Shown here piece after piece: positions 53,741 through 63,720 of a stretch of 64,000 bases of DNA (positions are counted from its first letter, which is position 1; every line of letters begins with the position of its first letter). Below the pieces are notes generated by a model, which worked only from the letters and a program-made list of their open reading frames with translations, did no database searches and was not told where the DNA came from. A program made the position numbers and the translations under genes. This stretch comes from JANMCE01 sp963791625 (GTDB taxonomy: Bacteria; Actinomycetota; Acidimicrobiia; Acidimicrobiales; Ilumatobacteraceae): positions 558,001-622,000 of the forward strand of contig CAWBTA010000006.1 of the NCBI GenBank assembly GCA_963791625.1, written 5' to 3'.

Positions 53741-54294
53741 AGTATCTTTCCGAGGTCGCCGACGAGTGCGATCGAGGCGATCACGATGATGGTTCCGGTG
53801 AGCATGGTCGCCACCGCTCGCCCGAGTCGATTGGTCAGCACTGCTCGTGTGACCGGTACGTGAAGCGCACCAGCCACAACCCCGATGATGATGAGGGTCA
53901 CGGGCGCGGAGACGAAAAACGGGGGGAGAGTGAGAATCCACGGCGCACACGCGATTGCGGTTCGAACCCGGTTGCGCCACCACCAGTGTTGCCATCGGCC
54001 GATCAGCCACACGGTCAGAGCGGCGTTGCCGAGTGGGATTGCGGTGAACATTGCGCACGCGAGCGGGAGCGGAGCAAGTCTGGTGAAGTCCACTCCGTCG
54101 GGTTTCATGATCGCCGACGCCCCAAGTGTTCCGCCGGCGAGCACGATCATGGCCGCACCGACTCGACCGGGCAGCTGACTACGAAGCGCGACACAGGCGA
54201 CTCCGACGAGCAGGCCCATGGCGGTGGCGAATCCGAGTAGGAGACTCGAACGGAAGTCGGCGCCACGGGATGGGAGCGTCAACGGATCGGTCAT
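53737..54294 (-). CDS. hypothetical integral membrane protein
   Basis: About 185 residues with four to five hydrophobic helices (for example LLLGFATAMGLLVGVACVAL, AAMIVLAGGTLGASAI, LACAMFTAIPLGNAALTVWL, VTLIIIGVVAGALHVPV). No family is recognized. ATG 54294 is used; a GTG at 54327, overlapping the SOD stop, would add 11 residues. It sits between sodC and the P450 gene with overlaps on both sides, so the three form one transcription unit. Confidence 0.7.
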   Translation of the reverse strand: MTDPLTLPSRGADFRSSLLLGFATAMGLLVGVACVALRSQLPGRVGAAMIVLAGGTLGASAIMKPDGVDFTRLAPLPLACAMFTAIPLGNAALTVWLIGRWQHWWWRNRVRTAIACAPWILTLPPFFVSAPVTLIIIGVVAGALHVPVTRAVLTNRLGRAVATMLTGTIIVIASIALVGDLGKIL

Positions 54295-54323
54295 GGTCAG
54301 AGTTCTATCGGATCGGCGATTCG

Positions 54324-54866
54324 TCACCTCCCGATCACACCGCAGGCCACACGAGCACCAGCGTTCCCCGTGTTCTTGGTCGCCGTCACCGCGTCCGCAC
54401 TATTGGCCGTGTACTGGTTGGCGGCCGAGCCGACGGGAACGTTGCCGAAGTTGTCAGCGCCTGCATGAATGACAATGGCCTTGCCGGCGATGGCATTGCG
54501 ATCGATGCGCCCGGTAACGAAGCGGGCCTCAGCACGGCCGTCAGCGGTCACGTACAGACTGACGAGATCGCCGTGGTGCGCCGCATGTTCCTGGTCCGCA
54601 GCCTTCCAGTGGCCGTCGACAGCCACGAACCATGTGGCCGGCTCCTTCGCAGGGTCGGCTAGACAACCCGAGCCGTTCGCGGGATCGCCGTTCGCGTGGA
54701 TGTGGAATCCGTGAAATGTTTCGGTCGCCACTGTGCCTGGGTCGAAGTTCAGGCGGGCGCGCACCTCGGTCAGCGAACCGCGCTTCGCAATCTCCACGGT
54801 ACCAACCTCTTTCCCGGACGCATCGCGAAGCGTGGTGTGCGGATTGCCTCCACCGGCCGACGCCAC
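54324..54866 (-). CDS. sodC: Cu/Zn superoxide dismutase-like protein, signal peptide missing
   Basis: The 180-residue frame contains a Cu/Zn-SOD domain: GKEVGTVEIAK, FHGFHIHANGD with the first copper histidines, HHGDLVSLYVTADG, KAIVIHAGADNFG and TGNAGARVACGVIG with the disulfide cysteine and arginine. Bacterial forms are exported and start with a signal peptide, but here the frame begins abruptly with a GTG (54866) right at the domain, and no signal sequence is found upstream in any frame. The 5' end seems lost in the same place where the divergent regulator gene is truncated. It may be nonfunctional or cytoplasmic. Confidence 0.8.
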   Translation of the reverse strand: MASAGGGNPHTTLRDASGKEVGTVEIAKRGSLTEVRARLNFDPGTVATETFHGFHIHANGDPANGSGCLADPAKEPATWFVAVDGHWKAADQEHAAHHGDLVSLYVTADGRAEARFVTGRIDRNAIAGKAIVIHAGADNFGNVPVGSAANQYTANSADAVTATKNTGNAGARVACGVIGR

Positions 54867-54868
54867 CC

Positions 54869-57800
54869 GATCGCGTTGGTGACATAGCCGGGACCACCGC
54901 TGTTCTTCGGCAACTCGATCGGGTCCGGGAACGGATCGTCGACTATGGCGGCCGGGAGGTGAAGTCGCTCGGCGATGGTTTGATGCTGACGTTCGGTTCG
55001 CCGCGTCAGGCGGTGAGTTTCGCGTTGGCGACGCAGCGAGCGCTGGCCGGCTCGTCGCCGCGGGTGCGCGTGGGCATCAATACGGGCGAGGTGATCGACA
55101 CGTCGACTGATCCGGTCGGTGGCACGGTGAACGCAGCGGCTCGCATCGCTGCACGGGCCGGTGGTGGGGAGATAATCGTGTCCGACGTCGTGCGTCAGCT
55201 GGTCGGGACCGGCCCGTCGGTTGCCTTCGTCGATCGAGGTCGTCACCGCCTCAAAGGATTCACGGATCGTTGGCATCTGTGGCAGGCGCTCGACGCGTCG
55301 GTGGGTGGCACCGGCCGTGGCACCGTAGGCCGCGCCCACGAACTGGAGGCACTGCAACTGTTCGTCTCGTCGCTGGTCGCCGGGGCCGGTGGTGCCGTGG
55401 CACTTGAGGGTGAGGCTGGCATCGGGAAGACCCATCTGGTTCGCGAGGTTGCTCGCACGGCGCGCTCGGCCGGTGTACAAGTCATCGAGGTCGTTGCGGA
55501 TGAGGTCGTCCGCCGTGCAGGTTTCCTGCCGCATGGATTGATCGAGGAGAGTCGCATACCAGCCGGCCTGCGCGATCGGCTTCGCGAGTTGCTTCATCGA
55601 TCGTCGAGCGATGGCGACCCCGGCGACCTCAGCTTCGCGATTATCGAGGCCAGCGTCGATGCGCTCGAGTCGTTGACCAAATCAGGTGCCGCGCTGCTCG
55701 TCGTCGAGGATGCACACTGGGCCGACGATCTCTCGCTGTCGGTAGTGCGGTCCCTCGTCCGAAGGTCGCGCTCGGCCCGGTTCGGGGTGCTGGTGTCGCT
55801 ACGTCCGGCGCCCCGTCTGCCCTTGATGGATCGGATGATCGATTCTCTCGCCGATTCGGGTGGCCGTATCCTTCGACTCTCCGCTCTCGATGAAGTCGAC
55901 GTTCATGCACTTGCGGCATCGATTACCGGCGCGGCTCCGGGCCTACAGCTGCGAGCGAGGCTCCAGGCGACCGGTGGCAACCCGTTGTTCGTATCCGAAC
56001 TGTTGCGATCGTTTGACGAGGAAGGTTTGCTGCGAATCGAGTCCGGAATCGCCGAGGTCCCGCCGTCGGCTACCCCGAGCGGACTGAGTGAGACGCTCGT
56101 TCGCCGATTGTCGTGGCTGCCGACCGAAACCCGGGACCTGCTCCGCATCGCCAGCCTGCTCGGAACGAGTTTCACGCTTGCCGATCTGGCCACGGTGACA
56201 GGCAATTCGGTCATCGACGTGGCGGCCTGGCTGCGCGAAGCCTCGACCGCCGGATTGATCGTGGGTGATGGCGCGCGATTGACTTTCCGACACGACCTCA
56301 TCCGGGACGCGGTGTACGAGCACATGCTCCCGGCAGAGCGACGTGACCTGCACCGGGCCGCCGCGCAGTCGCTGGCGATCGCCGGAGCACCAACCCTTCA
56401 GATCGCCCGGCAGTTCGCGCGCGGGGCCGTTCACGGCGACACCGAAGCAGTCGAATGGCTCGTGCGGGCCGCCGACGAGACGGTGTCGATCGCTCCAAGT
56501 GCCGCTATTGCCATCTACGACGAAGCACTCGCATTCGCGCCGAACGCGTGGACCGACCGGGCAACAACTCATTCCCGGATGATCGAGCCGATCGCGTGGT
56601 GCGGTCAGTTCGCTCGGGCGGAGCAGATGGCGTCCGCCGTGCTCGATGCCACTCCGACCGCGGATGTTCAGTACGCCGCATTGCGCGGTCTCTCTGCCGT
56701 CTACGGCAATCGTGGCGATATCCCATCGGCTATTGCGACCATCAAGAGAGCCGTCGCCATTCCCGGAGCCCCCGCCGAGGAGTCGACCCGTCTCAACTGT
56801 ATGACCGCGCAGCTGCAGGTCCTGACCGGCGCGTTGTCGCCAGAGGCCGGGCTGCGTATAGGGGCCGAGACCCTGGCTCACGGCGTCGAGGTCGGCGACG
56901 AAACGACACAGTGCCTCGCCCGCCAGGTGCTCGGAGTCATTCACCTGGTCACCGGCCACGGGGCTGAGGCTCAAGACCATCTGCGTCAGGCGATGGCGCT
57001 GCACGGCTCGGGCAAGGTGACGGCCGCGTCGTACCTCATCCCCGATCACTTCGCGGCGATCGGGCTGGTCGAGTTGGGTGACCTGGACGGCGCCATTGCC
57101 GGAGCGTCGTCCGCTCGTGTTCGGTATGAGCATCGAGGTGCGCTGTCCCAGCTGCCGATGGCGTACGTGGTAACTGGATTCGCTCATTTCGCGGCCGGCC
57201 GCTTCGACGAGGCCGTCACTGAGCTCCAAGCCGGTTCCGCGGTCGTCGAAGACACCGGCAACTTGAATTTCGTGCTGTATTCGGAATCGGTCCTGGCCCG
57301 CATAGCGCTGCGTAGGGGCGAACTCGAGACGGCAGCGGCGTTTCTTGCAACCGGGATGGATCGGCTCACCTCCGGCGGGTCGCTCTTCGGTGCTGATTGG
57401 CTGCTCGACGCTCAGACGCAGTACCTGGCGGCGACCGGCGACATCGAGGCTGCGTTGGCGGCCGCCGAATTCACTTGGTCACAAACGGAGTCGATCCGCT
57501 TCTTCTACGGCTACCGCGACCGCGGGATCGTCGCCGCCCGGTTGGCCATGGCATGCGGCCGGCTCGAGTTCGCCCGAACCGTTGCCGACAGCCTCGAGGA
57601 GGGAAGCCGTCGCGCTCCGATACTCAGCGGACAGGCATTCGCCATGCACGCAGACGGTCTCGCTGGCGCCGACTTGAACCGGCTGATCGAGGCGGTGGAG
57701 ATGTTTCGAAAGACTCCCCTTCGCGTCGCGTTCGCAGACTGCTGCATTGACGCCGCTTCTGCGATGGTCGCCGTTCATCGAAACGACGAAGCGATCGCCA

Positions 57801-58133
57801 TGCTGACCGACGCTGCTGCGGTCTATTCGGCGGCGGGGGCGGCCGGGGATCTGGAACGCAGCGAAGTACTGCTGCGCCAGCTCGGAGCGGGAACGAAGAA
57901 GGCTCGCGGCAAGCCGTCCGTCCTTCGGATGGGATTCGCTCACCCCGACCGAGATGGCGGTCACTGAACTGGCCGCCCGCGGCCTGACCAACCCGGAAAT
58001 CGGCGCTCGCCTCTATGTGTCGCGTCGCACTGTCGAAACCCATCTCGCCCACGTGTTCCGCAAGCTCGACTACGTCAGCCGCACCCAACTTGCTTCCGAA
58101 TACACCCGCCGAACCGTCGGAGGAACTGGTTGA
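54869..58133 (+). pseudogene. cyclase-AAA-LuxR regulator, 5'-truncated and frame-shifted
   Basis: A LuxR/MalT-like regulator of about 1080 residues. A class III nucleotide-cyclase homology domain opens with DIAGTTAVLRQLD and GGREVKSLGDGLML but lacks its first strands (no VTFLFTD) and about 12 residues before GGREV. An AAA ATPase follows (Walker A EGEAGIGKTHL, Walker B LLVVEDAHWAD) and TPR-like helices. The frame stops at 57967, yet the LuxR helix-turn-helix (LTPTEMAVTELAARGL, VSRRTVETHL) continues in the next frame to 58133. A CCGT-type tandem duplication at 57914-57923 explains the shift. No start codon suits the 5' end. Confidence 0.78.
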
Positions 58134-58327
58134 GCAGTCGCGTTTCGTTCACGCCGTGGCAGCTGAATAGCACCCTCTTTGGATGCCCGCCGTTGTCCAG
58201 GGAGTCTGTCGCCAGGTTAGTCGCCAGACCTCGACTGGCATGGCGGCGCAAAACGCCGAGGCTTTGCTCTACGCCCTATTCTTCTGAAGGCCGGGCCGCG
58301 ATGCGTAGACCGCTCCGGCGCGGCCAC

Positions 58328-59760
58328 TCAACATCGGCCTTCCGGAGGCGCAGGATCATGTGAGTTCGGCACGCCAACTCGGAACACCCGCAACTGCAGC
58401 GCGAGGTTCGCGTAGTAGCCGACAAGAGTCACGAGCTCGAACAGTTCGCGTTCGCCGAGCGCGCTTACTGCTTCCGAGTACGCATCGTCGTTGAGGTCGC
58501 CCTCCCACGCCAGCAGGTCGGTGGTAGCGACAAGGACTCGTTCCACCGGATCGCCGATGCGCGAGTAATCACGGTTCACTACTGCGTCGAGGTCGTCGCT
58601 TCGTAAGCCGATGTGTCGGCCGACCGCCTCGTGGGCATACCACTCGAACGCGGAGTCCCAACGGTGGGCAACGACCAGAATCGCCAGCTCCCGACACCGA
58701 TCGGACAGCAGGCCCTGGTACCGGACGGCCGCGCCGACGGCCTGCAATGCCCGACCGAGTTGCGGCTGACGCAGGAACGCGTTGAACGGACCTTCCAGCG
58801 CACCGTCATGGCCGGTGAGCCTGAACATCTGCCGACCTCGCGAGCGCGGGCCGCCGACAATTTCATCAAACAGCGACCGCTGATCATCGTCGAGATCGTT
58901 GGCGACGAGTCGGCGCAGTCGACCGTTCGGAGGCGATGTCGTCGTTACCTCGTGTGGTGCGCTCGAAACCGATCGGATGAAGTCGACGACCGTGTCGTTG
59001 AAGGCGCCGGGGTTTTCGATGTTGCAGATGTGGCCCGCGTGGGAAATGGCAACGTGGGTTGCCGACGGCATGGAGTCGGCCATGGCTTGCATCACGTCGG
59101 ATCGCCCTCCGCCCGGGTCGCCGGCCGCGCTCACGAGGAGCGTCGGCACGTTGATATGCGCAAGTTCGGCCGGACCAATCGATCGTGGCGAACGCACGGG
59201 CATGTCCGACATAGCCGTCGACACTCGTGCGGCGCACCATGCCGCGTCACCCGCTCGATCACGTCGGGGTTGCTCGCCGCGAACGCTGGTGTGAACCAGC
59301 GGGCGAGGGTGCCTTCAACGATCGACTCGATGCCTGCCGCCGCGACCTGATCGGCGCGTTCGGTCCACAGGCGAACAAACTCGGGAGTAAGAACCGGTCG
59401 GCACACGACACCCGTGAGTGACAGCACGCGTTGGGGCTGGGTTGCGGCTAGGCCGATGGCGATCGACCCGCCGAACCCGAGGCCGATCACATGTGAGGAT
59501 TCGATGGCGTTGGCATCCCACAGGCCGATGATGTCGCCCGTCAGATCCGCAGCGGAAAAGTTGCTGTCACCGACCGTCGACCTGCCGTGGCCGCGCGGAT
59601 CGAAGCGGAGCAGGCGGGCGAACGGGGTGAGCGCCAGCGCGAGGTCGTCCCACAGATGCAGGTCGTTCGTGATGCCCGGTATGAGCGTGACCCATGGCCC
59701 TGCCGAGGCGCCCGCGACCTCGAAGTAGATCTCCACCCCGTTGACGGCTGCGGTCGTCAC
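58328..59760 (-). pseudogene. alpha/beta-hydrolase - carboxymuconolactone-decarboxylase fusion, two frame breaks
   Basis: The N-terminal frame (GTG 59760) encodes an alpha/beta hydrolase (GVEIYFEVAG, FDPRGHGRS) to about 59241. Then the sequence continues in a second frame (MVRRTSVDGYVGHARAFATID) and, from about 59170, in a third (PAELAHINVPTLLVSAAGDP). Each step needs one base removed. The third frame ends the hydrolase and adds a CMD/AhpD-like domain (about 58330-58800; FEWYAHEAVGRHIGL). This is the PcaL-type architecture. The nucleophile elbow reads GLGFGG, with glycine where serine is expected, so the hydrolase is probably dead even if the frame is repaired. Confidence 0.75.
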
Positions 59761-60686
59761 GTGGGGCGACTCGCGGCGATGGGCATCGATGGGCCCGAGT
59801 CGCCGAGGTTGAACTTCCACTCGGTGAAGATCTCCGGCGACATCTCGTACTCGCCGGCAGTCCATGACTCGCTGACGGAGTCTTCGTCGGCGGCATATTC
59901 GAACGCGCCACCGAATGGGCTGCGGAAGTACCAGAAGCAGGCCGACGAAACGAAGTGGCGCCCCGGCCCGGCCTGCGAAGTCCACCCTTTCGAAACGATG
60001 TGCTGGCCGCCACCGATGACCTCGTGAATGTCTCGGACCTTGAAGCACACGTGGTTGAAACGGGTCATACCGTCGGCGGAGTTCAACCCGAACAGGTGGT
60101 GGTGGTTGCCGCGTGGCGCGGCCCGCATGAACACGGCTCGGGCCCGGTAGCGGTCGGACACGATGAAGCCGAGCACGTTGGTATAGAACGATTCAAGGGC
60201 GGCCAGATCGCCGACGCCGACGACGATATGGCTGATCTCGTGCGGCGTGGCCCGAGCGTAGAACGGCGCCCTCGCATCGACTCGACCGGGCGCGCCAGGG
60301 CCGTTCTGCTGGTACGGCGTCACCCCGCCGGGTGTTCGGCGCGAGACCCGGAAGCTGATGGCAAGTCCGAACGGGTCTACGGCATCGACCGTGGTGCCGT
60401 CGACGTTCATCGTCGCGCCGTGATGGCGCAAACGGCTCGTGATGTCGGCAAGCGCGGCCTCGGTGTCGACTCCCCACACCACGCGTCGCAACGTGGAACC
60501 ATCCTCGATCGCCGCGGGCAGGGTGACGTCGTCGGCACCGCTGACGAAGATCTCGCTGCCGTCGGTCGTGGTGTATCGGGTGGCATCAGCAGGGTCGTGA
60601 AGAAGGCCCCAGTCGGCGGCGAACCGGTGAGCCGCTTCAAGGTCGGCAACCCCGAACGACAGCGCGTCGATTCCGGTGATGGTCAT
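59757..60686 (-). CDS. VOC-family extradiol-dioxygenase-like protein
   Basis: A 309-residue protein with two VOC modules (about 1-110 and 130-300). The second has HEISHIVVGVGDLAALESFYTNVLGF, HHHLFGLN and FEYAADED, which give the 2-His-1-carboxylate metal site of extradiol dioxygenases such as BphC. ATG 60686 overlaps the hydroxylase stop (ATGA) and the 3' end overlaps the hydrolase start (GTGA). In an operon with a molybdenum hydroxylase and a hydrolase it probably cleaves an aromatic ring; substrate unknown. Confidence 0.82.
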   Translation of the reverse strand: MTITGIDALSFGVADLEAAHRFAADWGLLHDPADATRYTTTDGSEIFVSGADDVTLPAAIEDGSTLRRVVWGVDTEAALADITSRLRHHGATMNVDGTTVDAVDPFGLAISFRVSRRTPGGVTPYQQNGPGAPGRVDARAPFYARATPHEISHIVVGVGDLAALESFYTNVLGFIVSDRYRARAVFMRAAPRGNHHHLFGLNSADGMTRFNHVCFKVRDIHEVIGGGQHIVSKGWTSQAGPGRHFVSSACFWYFRSPFGGAFEYAADEDSVSESWTAGEYEMSPEIFTEWKFNLGDSGPSMPIAASRPT

Positions 60687-63019
60687 GGCGACACCGCATT
60701 CGTGACCGATGCCGACTGGATGGCCCGCCACACTCGCTGGGGCGAGGCCGGTGTGCTCAGGTCGGTAACGCCGAGCGGTCGTAGCGCATCGAGGATGGCG
60801 TTCACAACCGCAGGTGGCGCACCGATTGCACCCGACTCGCCGACGCCTTTGACTCCGAGCGGATTTGTCTTGGCCGGTATCTCAGCGAGCTCAAGGGTGA
60901 ACGCCGGCAGATCTGCCGCGGTCGGCAGCAGATAGTCGAGCAGCGTCCCCGAAACCAGGACACCTCGGTCGTCGTAGACGACTTCCTCGAAGAGGGCTTG
61001 GCCAATGCCCTGGGCCAGACCGCCCATGACCTGACCTTCGCAGATGTCGTGATTCAACACCTTGCCCACATCGTCGATCGCGGTGTAGCGATCAAGTCGC
61101 ACGAACCCGGTCTCGGGATCGACCTCGACTTCGCACGCGTGGCACCCATTCGGATAGTTCGGTGCACACTCGACGAAGCCGACGCCGTCGAGGCCGAGCC
61201 CGAACTCCTGTGTGAAACCCATCGGTGCGAAGAGCGTGTGCGCGATATCGCCGATGGCCATGGAGCGGTCGGGGCTGCCGGCAACGGAGCAGTGACCCGA
61301 CTCGAACACGATGTCGTCGACCGAAGCTTCCATGAGATGAGCGGCCATCGCTTTCGCCTTTTCTATGATGTGGTCGGCTGCGGTGCGGAGGCCGACGCCG
61401 CCGAGCATGGAGCTACGGGCCGCGTATGTGCCGCGGCCAAAGGGCACCGCGTCGGTATCACCCTGGACGTACCGGATCGATTCGGCCGGTACACCGAGCC
61501 AACCTGCGACAAGCTCGGTGAACACCGTCGCATGACCCTGGCCGTGAGAGTGAGTGCCCGCGAGGATGGTGACCGCGCCGCTCGGGTCAAAGCGAATCTC
61601 CATTCGGTCGTTGAAGATGCCGGCGAACTCGATGAAGAAGACGACGGACCGACCGCGACGCAGGCCCCTGGCTTCGGACGCACGGCGTCGGTCTTCGAAA
61701 CCCGACCAGTCGGCTGCGGCGAGGCAGCGATCGAGCAAACCTTCGAACTCGCCGCTGTCGTAGACGAAGCCGGTCATCGTGGCGTACGGCAGTTGTTGCG
61801 GCGTGATGAGATTTCGACGTCGGATGTCGACGGGATCGATACCCATCTCCGCTGCGGCCTGGTCGAGCAGCCGCTCCGTCAAGTAGATGCCTTCGGGTCG
61901 GCCCGCGCCGCGGTAGACCGACACCGGCGAGGTGTGCGTGAACACGGCCTGCGTCGTGGCGTGGTAGGCGGGCACGTGGTACACGCTCGTGCCGAGACGC
62001 ACCGCTGTCATAGGGGGCTGCGCGGCCGCCGACACCACATAGCTGCCGACCGTATGGCGATTTTCCACACGGAGACCGACGATGCGGCCGTCGGCGTCGA
62101 ACGCCATTTCTCCCCGAGCGACGTTGTCTCGCCCATGGTTGTCAGTGGCCAAGCTGTCGGAGCGGCTCGCTACCCAACGGACGGGAGCGCCGGTTCGCCG
62201 GGCGGCCCACAGCACAAGTGCGTCCTCGGGATAGGCATCGGCCTTCATGCCGAAGCCACCGCCGACATCGGGCGACACGACGCGTAGGGAAGACTCCGGC
62301 ATGTGGAAAACCGCGCCGGCCAGCATTTGGCGCCACCCGTGCGGGTTCTGTGCCGTCGCATAGAGCGTGAACGTTCGCCGTGATCTGTCGTATGTACCGA
62401 CCGAGGCGCGTGGCTCGATCGGGTTCGCACTCAAGCGCTGGTTGCGGACGTCGAGCCGACTGATGTGATGCGCCGTTGCGAACGCTGCCGCAGTTGTTTC
62501 GGCGTTACCGAACGCAACCGAGTAGCACACGTTGCCCGGGTTGTCCGCGTGTACCGCTGGTGCGTCGTCCGCGACCGCGAGGGCGACATCGGTAACCGAG
62601 GGAAGCGGTTCATAGTTCACGACGACAAGGTCGGCGGCATCTCGAGCCTGCGCTTCGGTATCGGCTACGACAAGCACGACCCGATCACCGAGGCTGCGCA
62701 CACGGCCGACACTGAGCAGTGGCCGCATCGTGCGGTAGCCCTTCGATCCGAGGCCGATGTCTTCGGGCATGAACAGCGGTGGCAGGCCACCGAGCCCGTC
62801 GGCAACAACGTCGTCGCCGGTAAGCACGCACCGCACCCCGGGCGAGGCGAGTGCATCGGTGGTGTCGATGCCGTGAATCAGTGCGTGGGCATGCGGCGAC
62901 AGCACGAGAACGGCGTGCCCCATTCGCGGCAGGCTGATGCCGCCGACGTATTCACCGGCTCCGACCACGAACCGATGGTCTTCGTGGCTGCGCGGTCCAA
63001 GCTTGTGCCCCGAACTCAT
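60683..63019 (-). CDS. xanthine-dehydrogenase-family molybdopterin-binding subunit
   Basis: A 778-residue large subunit of a molybdenum hydroxylase. GGGFGMKADAYPEDAL, SVYRGAGRPEG, GTHSHGQGHATVF and the catalytic glutamate in GVGESGAIGAPPAV are present; the GAGR form differs from the CSFR of true CO dehydrogenase. The start at 63019 has a GGGGG site; 63031 would add 4 residues. Such enzymes need an FAD-binding and an iron-sulfur subunit, but neither gene is beside it. It is the first gene of the minus operon and divergent from tetR. Likely reaction: hydroxylation of an aromatic heterocycle or aldehyde. Confidence 0.92.
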   Translation of the reverse strand: MSSGHKLGPRSHEDHRFVVGAGEYVGGISLPRMGHAVLVLSPHAHALIHGIDTTDALASPGVRCVLTGDDVVADGLGGLPPLFMPEDIGLGSKGYRTMRPLLSVGRVRSLGDRVVLVVADTEAQARDAADLVVVNYEPLPSVTDVALAVADDAPAVHADNPGNVCYSVAFGNAETTAAAFATAHHISRLDVRNQRLSANPIEPRASVGTYDRSRRTFTLYATAQNPHGWRQMLAGAVFHMPESSLRVVSPDVGGGFGMKADAYPEDALVLWAARRTGAPVRWVASRSDSLATDNHGRDNVARGEMAFDADGRIVGLRVENRHTVGSYVVSAAAQPPMTAVRLGTSVYHVPAYHATTQAVFTHTSPVSVYRGAGRPEGIYLTERLLDQAAAEMGIDPVDIRRRNLITPQQLPYATMTGFVYDSGEFEGLLDRCLAAADWSGFEDRRRASEARGLRRGRSVVFFIEFAGIFNDRMEIRFDPSGAVTILAGTHSHGQGHATVFTELVAGWLGVPAESIRYVQGDTDAVPFGRGTYAARSSMLGGVGLRTAADHIIEKAKAMAAHLMEASVDDIVFESGHCSVAGSPDRSMAIGDIAHTLFAPMGFTQEFGLGLDGVGFVECAPNYPNGCHACEVEVDPETGFVRLDRYTAIDDVGKVLNHDICEGQVMGGLAQGIGQALFEEVVYDDRGVLVSGTLLDYLLPTAADLPAFTLELAEIPAKTNPLGVKGVGESGAIGAPPAVVNAILDALRPLGVTDLSTPASPQRVWRAIQSASVTNAVSP

Positions 63020-63086
63020 CGTGACCCCCATCTCGTGAATGAACTACTTAGTACATTAGCGCGCGATTTGGTCTACGGTTCGCGTG

Positions 63087-63719
63087 ATGAAACGGCAACG
63101 GGACGCCGAACGGACGAAGTCCCAGATCCTCGCGGCCGCGGCCGCCGAGTTCGCGAAACATGGGCTGGCTGGCGCGCGCGTCGATACCATCGCGGCGCGT
63201 TCGAAGGCCAGCAAACGGATGATCTACTACTACTTCGGTTCGAAGGAAGCTCTGTTTCGGGTGGTGCTCACCGACAAGCTGTCGGAGCGTTTGCACGCGC
63301 CGGTCGCACCACACGACGGCTACATAGCGCACCTCATCGCCGCGCAGCGCATCACCCTTCGCGACCCCGACTACCTACGCCTCTTGCAATGGGAAGCGCT
63401 CGAGTCCCGCCCTCGTAACGCGAACACCCAACGCAGTGACCAACAGCCCGACCCCGAACGTGCCGCCGCCTACGACGAACTCGTCGAAGCCGTGCGCACC
63501 GATCAGGCTCGCAACGCACTGCCCGCCGATCTCGATGCCGGGCATTTGGCGCTCTCACTGCTCGGCGTCGCCCTGTTCCCGTACCTCCTTCCCCAGTTGA
63601 CGCGCTTGTTCACCGGAATTGATCCCGCCGGCCCCGACTGGCTCGCAGCGCGCGATCGATTTCTTCAAACGCTGTCCGACAACCTGGCCCATGACACCGC
63701 CGCTGTCGTGGTGGTTTGA
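63087..63719 (+). CDS. TetR-family transcriptional regulator
   Basis: A 210-residue repressor. The HTH (about 5-55) has ERTKSQILAAAAAEFAKHGLAG and ASKRMIYYYFGSKEALF. The C-terminal ligand domain has RPRNANTQRSD and a helix-rich end. It lies divergent from the molybdenum hydroxylase with 67 bases between, so it likely controls that operon and the FAD monooxygenase downstream. The gap includes the semi-palindrome TACTTAGTA at about 63045-63053, a possible operator. ATG 63087 is preferred over GTG 63084. Confidence 0.9.
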   Translation: MKRQRDAERTKSQILAAAAAEFAKHGLAGARVDTIAARSKASKRMIYYYFGSKEALFRVVLTDKLSERLHAPVAPHDGYIAHLIAAQRITLRDPDYLRLLQWEALESRPRNANTQRSDQQPDPERAAAYDELVEAVRTDQARNALPADLDAGHLALSLLGVALFPYLLPQLTRLFTGIDPAGPDWLAARDRFLQTLSDNLAHDTAAVVVV

Positions 63720-63720
63720 G

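Noticed and set aside
55943..57229. 428-codon minus-strand frame
   Set aside because: Antisense to the AAA/TPR part of the LuxR-type regulator.
24822..59760. Programmed +1 frameshifting as the cause of the frame breaks
   Set aside because: No common slippery codon or stop context is shared by the six sites. Kept only as a remote alternative to sequence error or decay.
60998..62287. 429-codon plus-strand frame
   Set aside because: Antisense shadow of the molybdenum hydroxylase subunit.
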